From positions 1,364,001-1,428,000 of the forward strand of contig JAVTVJ010000450.1 of the NCBI GenBank assembly GCA_034509425.1: a stretch of 64,000 nucleotides of DNA, written 5' to 3'. Under the pieces are notes generated by a model. The model worked only from the letters and a program-made list of their open reading frames with translations. It made no database searches and was not told the DNA's origin. The position numbers and the translations under genes are program-made. Origin of the DNA: Eopsaltria australis. Its lineage: Eukaryota > Chordata > Aves > Passeriformes > Petroicidae. This document shows, one piece after another, positions 41,001 through 47,646 of the stretch (within the stretch, counting starts at the first letter, position 1; every line of letters begins with the position of its first letter).

Positions 41001-44000
41001 AATACTGGTATTTTCCATATCCATAGATAGGGGGAAGGTCACTTGGTTGAATTGAATAGATGGCTCTTTTTTGAGGGGGGGAGGAAGGGGGCAACAAACA
41101 AATCAGTTGATTAATTGAAAAGAACAACAAACCCAAAAAGCATAAATTCCTACAATCCTGCTATCCTGCAACGTGCAAAACTGTTTCAGCAACAGTTTAT
41201 TAATAAACTTCTTCCTAGCTATTGTCAGTTAAATATTTTGAATTTAGCTCCATAAAGTATTTTTTCCAAGCTTCTGAAGGATTTGTGAAAGTTCTGTGCA
41301 GTGAACAAGAAACACACAGAACTAAACTGAGCACAGCAACATGAGCTGTGTTTATTCACTGCAACAGTCAACTACAAAGGCACTTACACCTTAAGGGTTA
41401 TTCCTTTTCCTAAAGATAATCTCAGTTCTCAGTCATACGTTGGAAAGATAAAACTACAGTGCAGATTTTGGAGATGTAAATAGAGAAAAAAATGACATGT
41501 CTTGCGGGGGAACAGATTTTAATTGTAAAGAAGGGCTATGTGAATTGCCTTCTGCTAATCAAAAGATGCTTATCACCTCAAAAGGAGATAACAGAGCAGC
41601 CAAGATAAAGAACTGAATTTTTTTATATCACCTTATGAAGGACATCAAACATCTGAAGGTGTCAGTGGATTTGTCAGCAAAGTTCTCCTAACATTTACAT
41701 CCGACAGCACAGATTGCTGCTTTTTTCATCCCTCCCTACAAAGACAAAATGGACAAAGGCATCAGGAATTTCAGATGCCTTTTCTCTGCAGGACTACAAG
41801 TGTCTACTTTTTTAAAGCCTTAGTTTCAGAAATATTCCTGATGCCTTTACAATTTAAGCGTTGTTGTTTCAGGGAGAAGGGCAGAGCATCCCCTGGGCAA
41901 TTCACTCAAACACCTCCAGTGCTCAAGCACTTTGAAATTCCATTCATTTCCAATGCCAAGAAAAAGTGGTCATGACAAAAGTGTCCAGGCCAAGCAAGAC
42001 CCAAGCCCTCCTTGGCACTTAGAAATGCTTTAGGGTGCCCCTGTAAGTAAGCACAGGCTTATATCCAGGAAAGCTTCCAAGGAATTAGGGCTGCTTTTCA
42101 GAGCAAGCATGCAGCAGCCTTCACTCCAGTCCTGCTCAAGTTTGCTCAATGCTAGAATTCTAGAAACTGCTCATCACAGCTGCACATGGACTCACAGAAT
42201 CCAGGCACCCACAGGAAGGAGAGGAATGTCCTATGTGACATAAATCACTATTTAAAGAAGACAAAGCATAATCCAAAGAAAATTTACCATTTGGAAAGGA
42301 TCCTATTGCAGTGGAAGGAACACCAGCATAGATGCCACGAAAACCTCCAGCTTTCCTAAATCCTTGAGGACTCTGAAGTCTTGTCTTTACAGTATCCAGG
42401 GGAAAAAGTATCAAGTCAACACACACACCAGCAACTCCACCAGCCTTCAAGACAAAACCATGGAGAAAAATGCATTAATACTCTCAGGGGTGAAGCTGTG
42501 GTGCTTTATGTGAGTAACTGAGGCACGTGTAAGCCAGAGCAGGGCTGACTGTATCCTTCCTGAGGTCAGTTCATAAACTGAGAGTCTTACACACAACTCA
42601 ACAGCTTCTACAGCTTTTTAAGGAGGGTTTAACAAAAGAAAGTAACAGATATTTTATACCATTTTTAAACCATTTTTATACCAAATTTTAAACCATTTTT
42701 AAGGTATTTTTAAAACAATCTTGTGTTTTGAATAGTGCAAGCAAAGCCGTGCAACACTTCCCCATTCCACAGAAAAGCCAGACAGGGGATGTCACTTATC
42801 AAGAGACAGCACAGAGTGACCAACACCTCCAGGAGCTGTGTGATAAAATCAGGGAAAGCCTGAAGCCAATTCTGCTCCCCCCTCAGGCATCTCGAGAAAG
42901 CACATTCACATTTTTCCAGCAAACTTCATTTAAAGTGTTCACACTCCCTGACTGCCTTTGTCAAACAAAGCCTAAAGTAAGCTGCTTTTTGTTTTGGGTT
43001 GGTTTTTGGTTTGTTTTTGTTTGGGCTTTTTCTTCTGATAAAAGTCTATTTTAAAAAAATCATTGAATCATTGAAAGGTTTAGATTGGAAGGGACATTAA
43101 AGATCTAGCTCCAGCCTCCTGCCATGGGCAGGGACACCTTCCACTATCCCAGGTTGCTCCAATCCCCATCCAGCCTGGCCCTGAACACATCCAGGGATGG
43201 GGCAGCCACAGCTTCTCTGGGCAACCTCTGCCAGGGCCTCACCACCCTCACAGTAAATAATTTTTTTTCTAATATTAACCTACTTAATACTAATATTAAT
43301 CTAAACCCACTCTCTGTCAGTTTGAAGTCATTCCCCCTTGTCCTGTCACTACGTGTTCTCTCCACCTTTCTAACAGACTCCTTTAGGGTACTGGAAATTA
43401 TGTTAAATAGAGGTGTTTTCAAAGTCATAAAGAAAAGGGGAAGGTTTTTATCCAAAGAGTTCATAAAACAAAAGCCTAAAAAATTGATTCAACTACGGAC
43501 TCAATCTTCTCCCATTGTCTGTGTTTCTAGATGACTGGGTTGGTTTTTTTTTTTAATTACCCCATGACATGGCTGATTGTAGAAAATAATTATTTTGCAA
43601 AAACATAAGGAAAAGGCTGAAATAAACAGAAAAACTGATTTTAAATGAAACAAAAAAAATCAATAGCTAACATTAATCCATTCTTAGACACTATTTAGAT
43701 GAAGTGCTTTTCAGAAGACAGTTTGAAGGCTACCTCACATAGATCAGCACACAAGAAACAGCTGCACAGATTTTTAACTCTGCCTGAAAACAAATCACAT
43801 GTGTGTTGCTCTGATAATTTTTTTTCAGGGTAACAGAGGATTCAGAGAGGTGTTCACTATCTACTACTAAAGGTTTAATCAATAAGTTAATTACTCTTTT
43901 AATCTAGTTGGCTATTTTAAATGCATTGATTCTTCTTCACTCTTTTTCATCAAAATCCTTATCTGCTCAAAATAACATTGATCAGATTTAATCAGATTTA

Positions 44001-45776
44001 ATCTAGCCATCTGTTAAAGCATGAATCAAAAGTTACTAATTGCTTCTCTAAGTTCTCAAAGTTCTGTATCTTAAATGTCATTTAAATTCATGAGGTAGCT
44101 CACAGAGCACCTGCCAGTGGGTGACAATAGCTGTGTGTTTGCAACAACTGCAGAAAAACGACTTTTGGTTAATGAGACACCTAGAACACAACTTCTCCCC
44201 CACCTGTCAGTAACAGCAGAGTTATCAAAAGAGCCTTCAGCAGGAGTTGGACATAGCTGTTAATTAAGAGGAAAGTGCAATCAGAGCTCACTGGGGTCTG
44301 CAGCTTCCCCACAAGGGAAGTGAGGGACAGCTCCAATCTCTGTTCTCTGTGACACTGACAGGACCCCGGGGACAGCTGGAGCTGTGCCAGGGGAGGCTGG
44401 GGTTGGGTATCAGGGAAAGGCTCTTCCCCCAGAGAGCACTGGACATCCCAGGAAATGTCACAGCCCCAAGGCTGCCAGAGCTCCGGGAGTGTTTGTACAC
44501 TGCTCCCAGGGATGCACAGGGGGGAATTGTTGGGGTGTCCTGGGCAGGGCCAGGAACTGGAATGGATGATCCTGTGGGTTCCTTCCAGCTCAGGATATTC
44601 AATGACCCTATAAACTCCATCACAATGATTATGCAAAACCAGGACCTGATTGCCACACTCTGAGCCATGACCTCACTGCTTCCATCACTGCCCCAGAGCG
44701 TTTGGGGCAGGGGCTGAACTCTCCTCTCCTGCAGCTTCCCCACACCAAACCCAGGCACCACATCCCTGACCTTCCACAAAGAACCAACTGGATGTTCTGG
44801 ATCACTGGGTGTTTCCAAGGGGCTCCCCAGCTATGGTGACTGGGGCTTCACCCCCTTGCTGAGACACACATGGAAAAGCAGCTTTTAGTGTGGGAAATGC
44901 TTCACAGAGAGGGGCAGGGGCTCCCCGTGGTTCTGGAGTGGCTGCTGAAGCCACAAACTGTGGCCACCCCTCAGCTCAGCTCATCACCTTGGCAATAATC
45001 AGGCCTGCTGCAAAATGTGGAATATGTAAAACTTTTCCTAAGTTCTTCGACGTTAGACCCTTGTAACTTCCAAGCCAAATCAGCAGGAAAGGAGATTTAA
45101 TTGTTGAAACAGAGAGCAGCCAACAGGCTCTACGTGATGTCCATGTATTAGAAAGACAAAATACTTGTCAAGAATTGCTAAAGTTTAGGGCTGCGTTTGT
45201 TTCAGTAATGTCAGACCCAGAGGGAGGCTAACAAATATCGGGAAGAACGACGTACAACTGATGGTGGACACAAAGGGTGCAGAATTTATGGGCCACAAGG
45301 ACATTTGACAGAGCCCCAAAGAAAAGGAAGAAACTAAGAAAGCCAGCTCGTCAGCTGAGCTGAATCAGCTCCTTTTGGGTAAAAGGTAATTCCGGCAGGG
45401 GCACATCACAGCCGCGATGAAGGCAACGCACCGAACCAAGGAAGGGAAAGACTGAGCGTGTGGATGAATTACCACGGCAAGCGACAGAACCATCAACCAA
45501 CAGAAGATACGACACTAATTAATATGAGAACTTATGTAGCTTGTAGCCAATGAACATTAATGCTTTTATTCGGTAAAGAGCAGCAATAATGAAAACAAAG
45601 CCCGGGTGGTAGCGGCGCTGGCTGTGTGGATTTGCCACCCGGCGCCCCTTTCTGCGCAGAGCAGTAAACAGACCTCTGCCCTGTTTGTGCACGGGGCTCT
45701 CGCACACCGGGTGTAAGAACACATTTTGGGCTCGCTCACTCACCGCCAAGGCCGCCCAGGACTGCCGGGGCTCCAT
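26012..45776 (-). CDS. SLC25A26: SLC25A26, mitochondrial S-adenosylmethionine carrier (5' part: exons 1-5 of a longer gene)
   Basis: This gene encodes an inner-membrane carrier of the SLC25 family. SAMC brings cytosolic S-adenosylmethionine into the mitochondrial matrix in exchange for S-adenosylhomocysteine, supplying matrix methyltransferases. The coding sequence is join(complement) of 45744-45776, 42288-42444, 40654-40763, 27278-27382 and 26012-26059. The pieces total 453 nt and keep one open frame for 151 codons. Every junction has a GT donor and an AG acceptor. Visible family marks are the first signature PLDTVK (about residues 26-31), the second signature PSEVVK (108-113), and the matrix-helix motif E-G-x4-Y-R-G, which spans the exon 4/5 junction. 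Mammalian SAMC is about 274 residues, so the last about 120 residues, including the third signature, are missing here and probably lie left of the window. Identification rests on close residue-by-residue similarity to mammalian SAMC. No frameshift or stop was seen, so it appears functional. Confidence 0.97.
26060..27277 (-). other. SLC25A26 intron 4
   Basis: This 1.2-kb intron has donor GTGAGTGCAG and acceptor GGTTTACAG. It contains a T-rich tract near 26996-27015 on the plus strand. Nothing else is recognised. Confidence 0.9.
27278..27382 (-). CDS. SLC25A26: SLC25A26 coding exon 4 (second signature PSEVVK)
   Basis: This 105-nt exon (35 codons, phase 0 at both ends) starts [19 protein letters not shown] and ends LSHTLYHE before the donor GTGAGTGCAG. 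It carries the repeat 2 signature P-S-E-V-V-K (about residues 108-113), where Glu replaces the usual Asp, as in mammalian SAMC. The segment after RAQVS is more variable than the signature. The final Glu starts the E-G-x4-Y-R-G motif completed by exon 5. The acceptor GGTTCTTTTGCAG is strong. The upstream intron of about 13.3 kb is the longest fully contained here. Confidence 0.97.
27773..27786 (-). promoter_or_regulatory. CTCF-like motif, intron 3
   Basis: The minus strand reads TCACTAGAGGGCAC, 13 of 14 positions of CCASYAGRKGGCRS. It lies about 390 bp upstream of exon 4 in transcript sense. Confidence 0.55.
30505..30518 (-). promoter_or_regulatory. CTCF-like motif, intron 3
   Basis: The minus strand reads CCAGGAGATGGCAG, 13 of 14 positions of the core, within a small CpG-containing patch (CTGGCCGGATTCG). 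Same orientation as the motifs at 18259 and 27773. Confidence 0.55.
31996..32003 (+). promoter_or_regulatory. Octamer motif ATTTGCAT
   Basis: A perfect POU-octamer in AT-rich sequence (about 31980-32050) with several TAAT-type cores nearby. Motif match only; could be chance. Confidence 0.25.
40654..40763 (-). CDS. SLC25A26: SLC25A26 coding exon 3 (helix 2 to start of helix 3)
   Basis: This 110-nt exon completes the split alanine codon after SFPN, giving [13 protein letters not shown], and ends AASLGEV before the donor GTAAGAAG (phase 0). It encodes residues 64-100: the end of transmembrane helix 2, a variable cytosolic-side loop, and the start of helix 3. The stretch [15 protein letters not shown] aligns with the mammalian loop but is the most diverged part of the recovered protein. 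The conserved ends AAAFFITYE and AAS-GEV leave no doubt about identity. The acceptor is TTGAATTTCAG. Confidence 0.96.
40764..42287 (-). other. SLC25A26 intron 2
   Basis: This 1.5-kb intron has donor GTAAAT and acceptor TTGAATTTCAG. It is unremarkable A/T-leaning sequence with a short G/purine-rich patch near 41075-41095. No repeat family or extra exon was recognised. Confidence 0.9.
42288..42444 (-). CDS. SLC25A26: SLC25A26 coding exon 2 (carrier repeat 1, first signature)
   Basis: This 157-nt exon enters in phase 0 and leaves in phase 1 (final G of the AAT-G junction before GTAAAT). It encodes residues 12-63, starting [10 protein letters not shown] and ending AIGSFPN. It holds the odd-helix signature P-L-D-T-V-K of repeat 1 (P26, D28, K31), where the Pro kinks helix 1 and the Asp/Lys form the matrix salt-bridge network. 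The short matrix helix segment GFRGIYAGV follows. The acceptor reads TTGTCTTGAAG, with a poor pyrimidine tract. Differences from mammals are conservative, for example Val for Ile in the signature. Confidence 0.97.
42656..42716. repeat. Imperfect A/T-rich tandem repeat
   Basis: About five degenerate copies of a CCATTTTTAAA-like unit lie just inside intron 1, some 210 bp upstream of the exon 2 acceptor. Confidence 0.7.
43058..43410 (-). mobile_element. CR1 LINE 3' fragment (minus strand)
   Basis: Read on the plus strand, it starts with a degenerate ATCATTGAATCATTGAA tail repeat, then AGGTTTAGATTGGAAGGGAC and TGCCATGGGCAGGGACACC. It continues through GGGATGGGGCAGCCACAGC and CCCCTTGTCCTGTCACTACG. 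This is the reverse complement of the CR1 3' UTR, so the element points left. It is 5'-truncated, as usual for CR1, and has an internal AT-rich expansion near 43260-43310. Confidence 0.92.
43981..44003. repeat. 10-bp tandem duplication
   Basis: ATCAGATTTA occurs twice head to tail, followed by ATC. Minor slippage product in intron 1. Confidence 0.7.
44283..44612 (+). mobile_element. CR1 LINE 3' fragment (plus strand)
   Basis: The element includes CTGCAGCTTCCCCACAAGGG, GGGTATCAGGGAAAGGCTCT, TTGGGGTGTCCTGGGCAGGG and a 3' end CCTTCCAGCTCAGGATATTC with a decayed ATGACCCTA tail. The order and wording match a CR1 subfamily 3' region. It belongs to a different subfamily from the minus-strand copy 900 bp away, and the two have their 3' ends pointing outwards. 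No usable reverse-transcriptase frame remains. Confidence 0.9.
45190..45723 (+). mobile_element. LTR-like endogenous retrovirus remnant in SLC25A26 intron 1
   Basis: The segment resembles avian ERV LTRs on the plus strand, antisense to the gene. It has an A/T-rich part with TTAATATGAGAAC (about 45517), then CTTGTAGCCAATGAACATTA, and a GC-rich R/U5-like end containing CCTTTCTGCGCAGAGC, a polyadenylation-signal variant AGTAAA (45663-45668) and a CACCGGGTG terminus near 45720. Its right end lies about 20 bp inside intron 1 from the exon 1 donor. The left boundary is uncertain, and no clean target-site duplication was found. No retroviral gene is present, so it is probably a solo or truncated LTR. 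The identification is from remembered family appearance, not a search. Confidence 0.5.
45744..45776 (-). CDS. SLC25A26: SLC25A26 coding exon 1 (start codon, 11 codons)
   Basis: The exon encodes [11 protein letters not shown] and ends GCG followed by the donor GTGAGTGAGC (phase 0). The mammalian exon also gives 11 residues before AGGVAGV, so length and phase match although residues 2-6 differ. The chosen ATG has A at -3 and G at +4, a strong initiation context. A second ATG lies 7 nt upstream in another frame (see the upstream ORF entry). The exon sits at the edge of a CpG island, as expected for a first exon. It could extend upstream as 5'UTR, but the transcription start cannot be fixed from sequence alone. 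Confidence 0.9.
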
Positions 45777-45854
45777 GCTCCATGCAGGGTCCGTGTCGGG
45801 GCTCAGCGGGGCCGGGCCGGGCGCTGCAGTCGCGCCCCGTGCGCGCTCACGGGC

Positions 45855-45867
45855 GCAGCCATATTGG
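45855..45867 (-). promoter_or_regulatory. YY1-like site
   Basis: On the minus strand the sequence reads CCAATATGGCTGC, close to the YY1 consensus AANATGGCGGC with one change in the 3' part. It lies about 80 bp upstream of the start codon, where YY1 sites often sit at or just after transcription starts. Motif match only. Confidence 0.45.
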
Positions 45868-45883
45868 CGCCCCGGCCCGCGGT

Positions 45884-45889
45884 CACGTG
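45884..45889. promoter_or_regulatory. Canonical E-box CACGTG
   Basis: A perfect palindromic CACGTG in the context GGTCACGTGCGC, inside the CpG island. It is the class bound by USF, MYC/MAX and TFE-family factors. Motif match only. Confidence 0.5.
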
Positions 45890-45904
45890 CGCGCGGCTCT
45901 CACC

Positions 45905-45914
45905 GCGCCTGCGC
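45905..45914. promoter_or_regulatory. NRF1-like site 1
   Basis: GCGCCTGCGC is a paired GCGC half-site arrangement (GCGCNTGCGC) matching the nuclear respiratory factor 1 core. It lies about 130 bp upstream of the start codon. Confidence 0.55.
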
Positions 45915-45925
45915 GCCCGCCCGGA

Positions 45926-45935
45926 GCATGCGCAC
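45926..45935. promoter_or_regulatory. NRF1-like site 2
   Basis: GCATGCGCAC (reverse GTGCGCATGC) matches the NRF1 core TGCGCATGC. It is about two helical turns from the first NRF1-like site, so the pair could act together. Confidence 0.6.
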
Positions 45936-45964
45936 GGCACCAGAGCCCGCAATTAGCGCTGGGT

Positions 45965-45990
45965 GTTAATTAGTTAATTAATTAATTAAT
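45965..45990. repeat. TTAA tetranucleotide repeat at CpG-island edge
   Basis: An imperfect run of TTAA units marks an abrupt switch from the GC-rich promoter to AT-rich sequence. Confidence 0.85.
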
Positions 45991-46118
45991 GCTGAGGGCC
46001 GCTTTGCTGGGCAGTATCGGCACAGCCGCTCTCGAAGCGGGGGAAAAGGACTCTTCCTGGCGCCCCTGAGGTGCCTGGGATCTGTTTGAAAAGCAAAGAG
46101 TTTTTCCATGTGCCCTGC

Positions 46119-46143
46119 AAAAAAAAAAAAAAAAAAAAAAAAA
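46119..46143. repeat. Uninterrupted A25 tract
   Basis: Twenty-five consecutive A residues follow a moderately GC-rich 120-bp segment (about 45991-46118). It could be a retroposed poly(A) tail or simple slippage. It is the longest homopolymer in the window. Confidence 0.9.
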
Positions 46144-46164
46144 GACGTCCTGAGGGAACAAGAG

Positions 46165-46547
46165 TCATGAAATCCTGGAATTGACTTTTTCCTCAATTGA
46201 TGTTGATGTCTTCAAGCTGAATTTTCCGTCTTCAGGATGAACTTTCTCCCCTTTTGCAAACGTAGCTGATGGCATCAGATAACCTCTACAATAGAAAAGA
46301 ACTTTGTGTTCAGCGTTGTGTAAGTTCGTATTACCCAAATAAATATCCATTGGACAGGCGGAGAATATAAAATAAATATGCATCAGACAGGTGGAGAATA
46401 TACATTACATAGGTGGGTTCATGTGAATTTTACCATATAATCGATGTAACATTTTACCCCTTGGGGTGCTGGATTTGTGGAAGCTTCCACCTTGCGCCCC
46501 GTGTGTAATAAACAATGCCTGCTTTCGAAATTAAACTGTTTCTGCAG
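46165..46547 (+). mobile_element. Second LTR-like fragment upstream of the promoter
   Basis: The 3' part (about 46460-46547) has TTGGGGTGCTGGATTTGTGG, then a GCGCCCCGTGTG stretch, AATAAA at 46507-46512 and TGCCTGCTTTCG. This is an arrangement seen at the polyadenylation region of avian LTRs. The 5' part is AT-rich and includes a two-copy 32-bp repeat. No coding remnant is seen and the left limit is a guess. Confidence 0.35.
46337..46401. repeat. Two-copy imperfect direct repeat, 32 bp unit
   Basis: Copies at 46337-46368 and 46370-46401 share AAATAAATAT at the start and GGAGAATAT at the end, with four or five differences between them. It lies inside the LTR-like fragment and could be a duplicated U3 enhancer unit. 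Confidence 0.7.
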
Positions 46548-47587
46548 CACAGAGCAGGGTGTTTCTGACACCACCCAGCACAAACCTTCCGTGGGATGTT
46601 CCCCTGAGCCAGAGCAGCTCCCAGCTAAAGGAATAAACCCTCCTGGGTAGGGTCACCGCTCCTGCCCCTTCCCAGCCTCTCCTGCAATGGAAAATTACAT
46701 CTTTCACCCGTATCCCAAACGCTTTTACATTTTGTGTTCGTGTCTTGCTAGCTCTCCCCCTTTCTGCAAAGGGCATTCAATTAATCATGATTCCCAAAAG
46801 CTGCAGAGAGGATCTTGGCACAGAGTCCTCACACGATCCTCACCCAGAAGGAAACCACACTTGGAATGACGGGAAATGTGATTCCAGGGGAGGAAGAAAG
46901 GGAGAGCACTGCAGAGTGTGCAGGACCAGAAAACCCAGGCAGGCCCCAAGTCCAAGATTTCCTTGGCTGCAAGCACGTCACTTGGGATGAGGTTTGGATG
47001 TAGGGAGTGTGATGTTGCCTCACATGCAGCTCAGCTCCTCTCCATCAGGCTGCTGAGCGTGTTTGCAGGTGGGAAGCTGACCTGGGCTGTAACATCTGCA
47101 TGACTGGCATGAAAGTGCCTTTGCCAACTCCAGCAAATTCATTACAGCTCTCCTACAACGCTGGGATTTTTTTTCCGAGCTGCCTCAGTCCCCAGAGATG
47201 GGTGATGTTAGAGCAGTTTTCATTTCATTTAGTCTTCATTTTCAGTTTGAGTGAAAAGCTCAAAAGCTCTGCAGGCAAAAATAGAAAGAACTTGAGTGTG
47301 TTGCATTTCTCAGCCTCCTTAGATTTTTTAAGGCAGCTCTTTAGTTTTCTGCCTCTAACTTACAATTTTTACATTAATCTGGTGGGTTATCAATACTTTG
47401 CTTTAGTTTGGGCTGTATTGTGCTTATTAAGAAACTCTTATTAGTTTCATATCAGGAATGATCAAACAAGTGGACTCCTTTGGCATCACCACCACACCTG
47501 TCCCTGATATGGATGTCTGAACACCTGAAGTCTAAGGCAGGCCAGTTTGCTGTCCTAGGAATTAATTCCTGAAAATTCCCATGGGAA
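46548..47587. other. Intergenic, nothing recognised
   Basis: Unique-looking sequence right of the promoter region. Short open frames on both strands overlap each other and match nothing known. If a divergent non-coding transcript exists, its first exon could lie here, but no clear signal was seen. Confidence 0.6.
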
Positions 47588-47646
47588 GGGGGTTAGAACC
47601 AGGTACTTAAGGTCTCTTCCACCCCAAACCATTCTGTGATTCTACA
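47588..47646 (+). mobile_element. CR1 LINE extreme 3' tail (plus strand)
   Basis: GGTTAGAACCAGGTACTTAA is followed by GGTCTCTTCCACCCCAAACC and ATTCTGTGATTCTAC, the CR1 terminus. Only about 60 bp remain. Confidence 0.88.

Larger units (their letters stand above)
42445..45743 (-). other. SLC25A26 intron 1
   Basis: This 3.3-kb intron runs from GTGAGTGAGC at the right to TTGTCTTGAAG at the left. It holds an imperfect A/T tandem repeat (42656-42716), a GTTT-rich tract (about 42985-43030), a minus-strand CR1 (43058-43410), a short 10-bp duplication near 43981, a plus-strand CR1 (44283-44612) and the LTR-like element. No alternative exon was recognised. Confidence 0.9.
42416..45783 (-). other. Overlapping upstream ORF at the SLC25A26 start (spliced, 22 codons)
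   Basis: A second ATG begins at 45783, 7 nt upstream of the main start and in a different frame. It arises from a 7-bp tandem duplication, ATGGAGC-ATGGAGC. Read through the exon 1/2 splice, this frame gives 22 codons and stops at TGA in exon 2 (42416-42418), overlapping the main frame. Its -3 base is T, weaker than the A at -3 of the main ATG, so leaky scanning should still favour SLC25A26. It matters only if transcription starts upstream of 45783, which is likely but unproven. Confidence 0.6.
45777..45964 (-). promoter_or_regulatory. CpG-island promoter of SLC25A26
   Basis: This is the most GC- and CpG-dense stretch of the window, directly upstream of the start codon. It is what a TATA-less housekeeping promoter looks like. 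It contains NRF1-like palindromes, a CACGTG E-box and a YY1-like site, listed separately. NRF1 and YY1 sites are common at nuclear genes for mitochondrial proteins, which fits the carrier. Such islands often fire in both directions, so a divergent non-coding transcript towards higher coordinates is possible, but none can be shown from sequence. Confidence 0.85.

Noticed and set aside
45991..46030. U4 snRNA-like start (GCTTTGC followed by GGCAGTATCG)
   Set aside because: Only two short blocks agree and the following sequence does not match U4. Too little for an RNA gene or pseudogene call.
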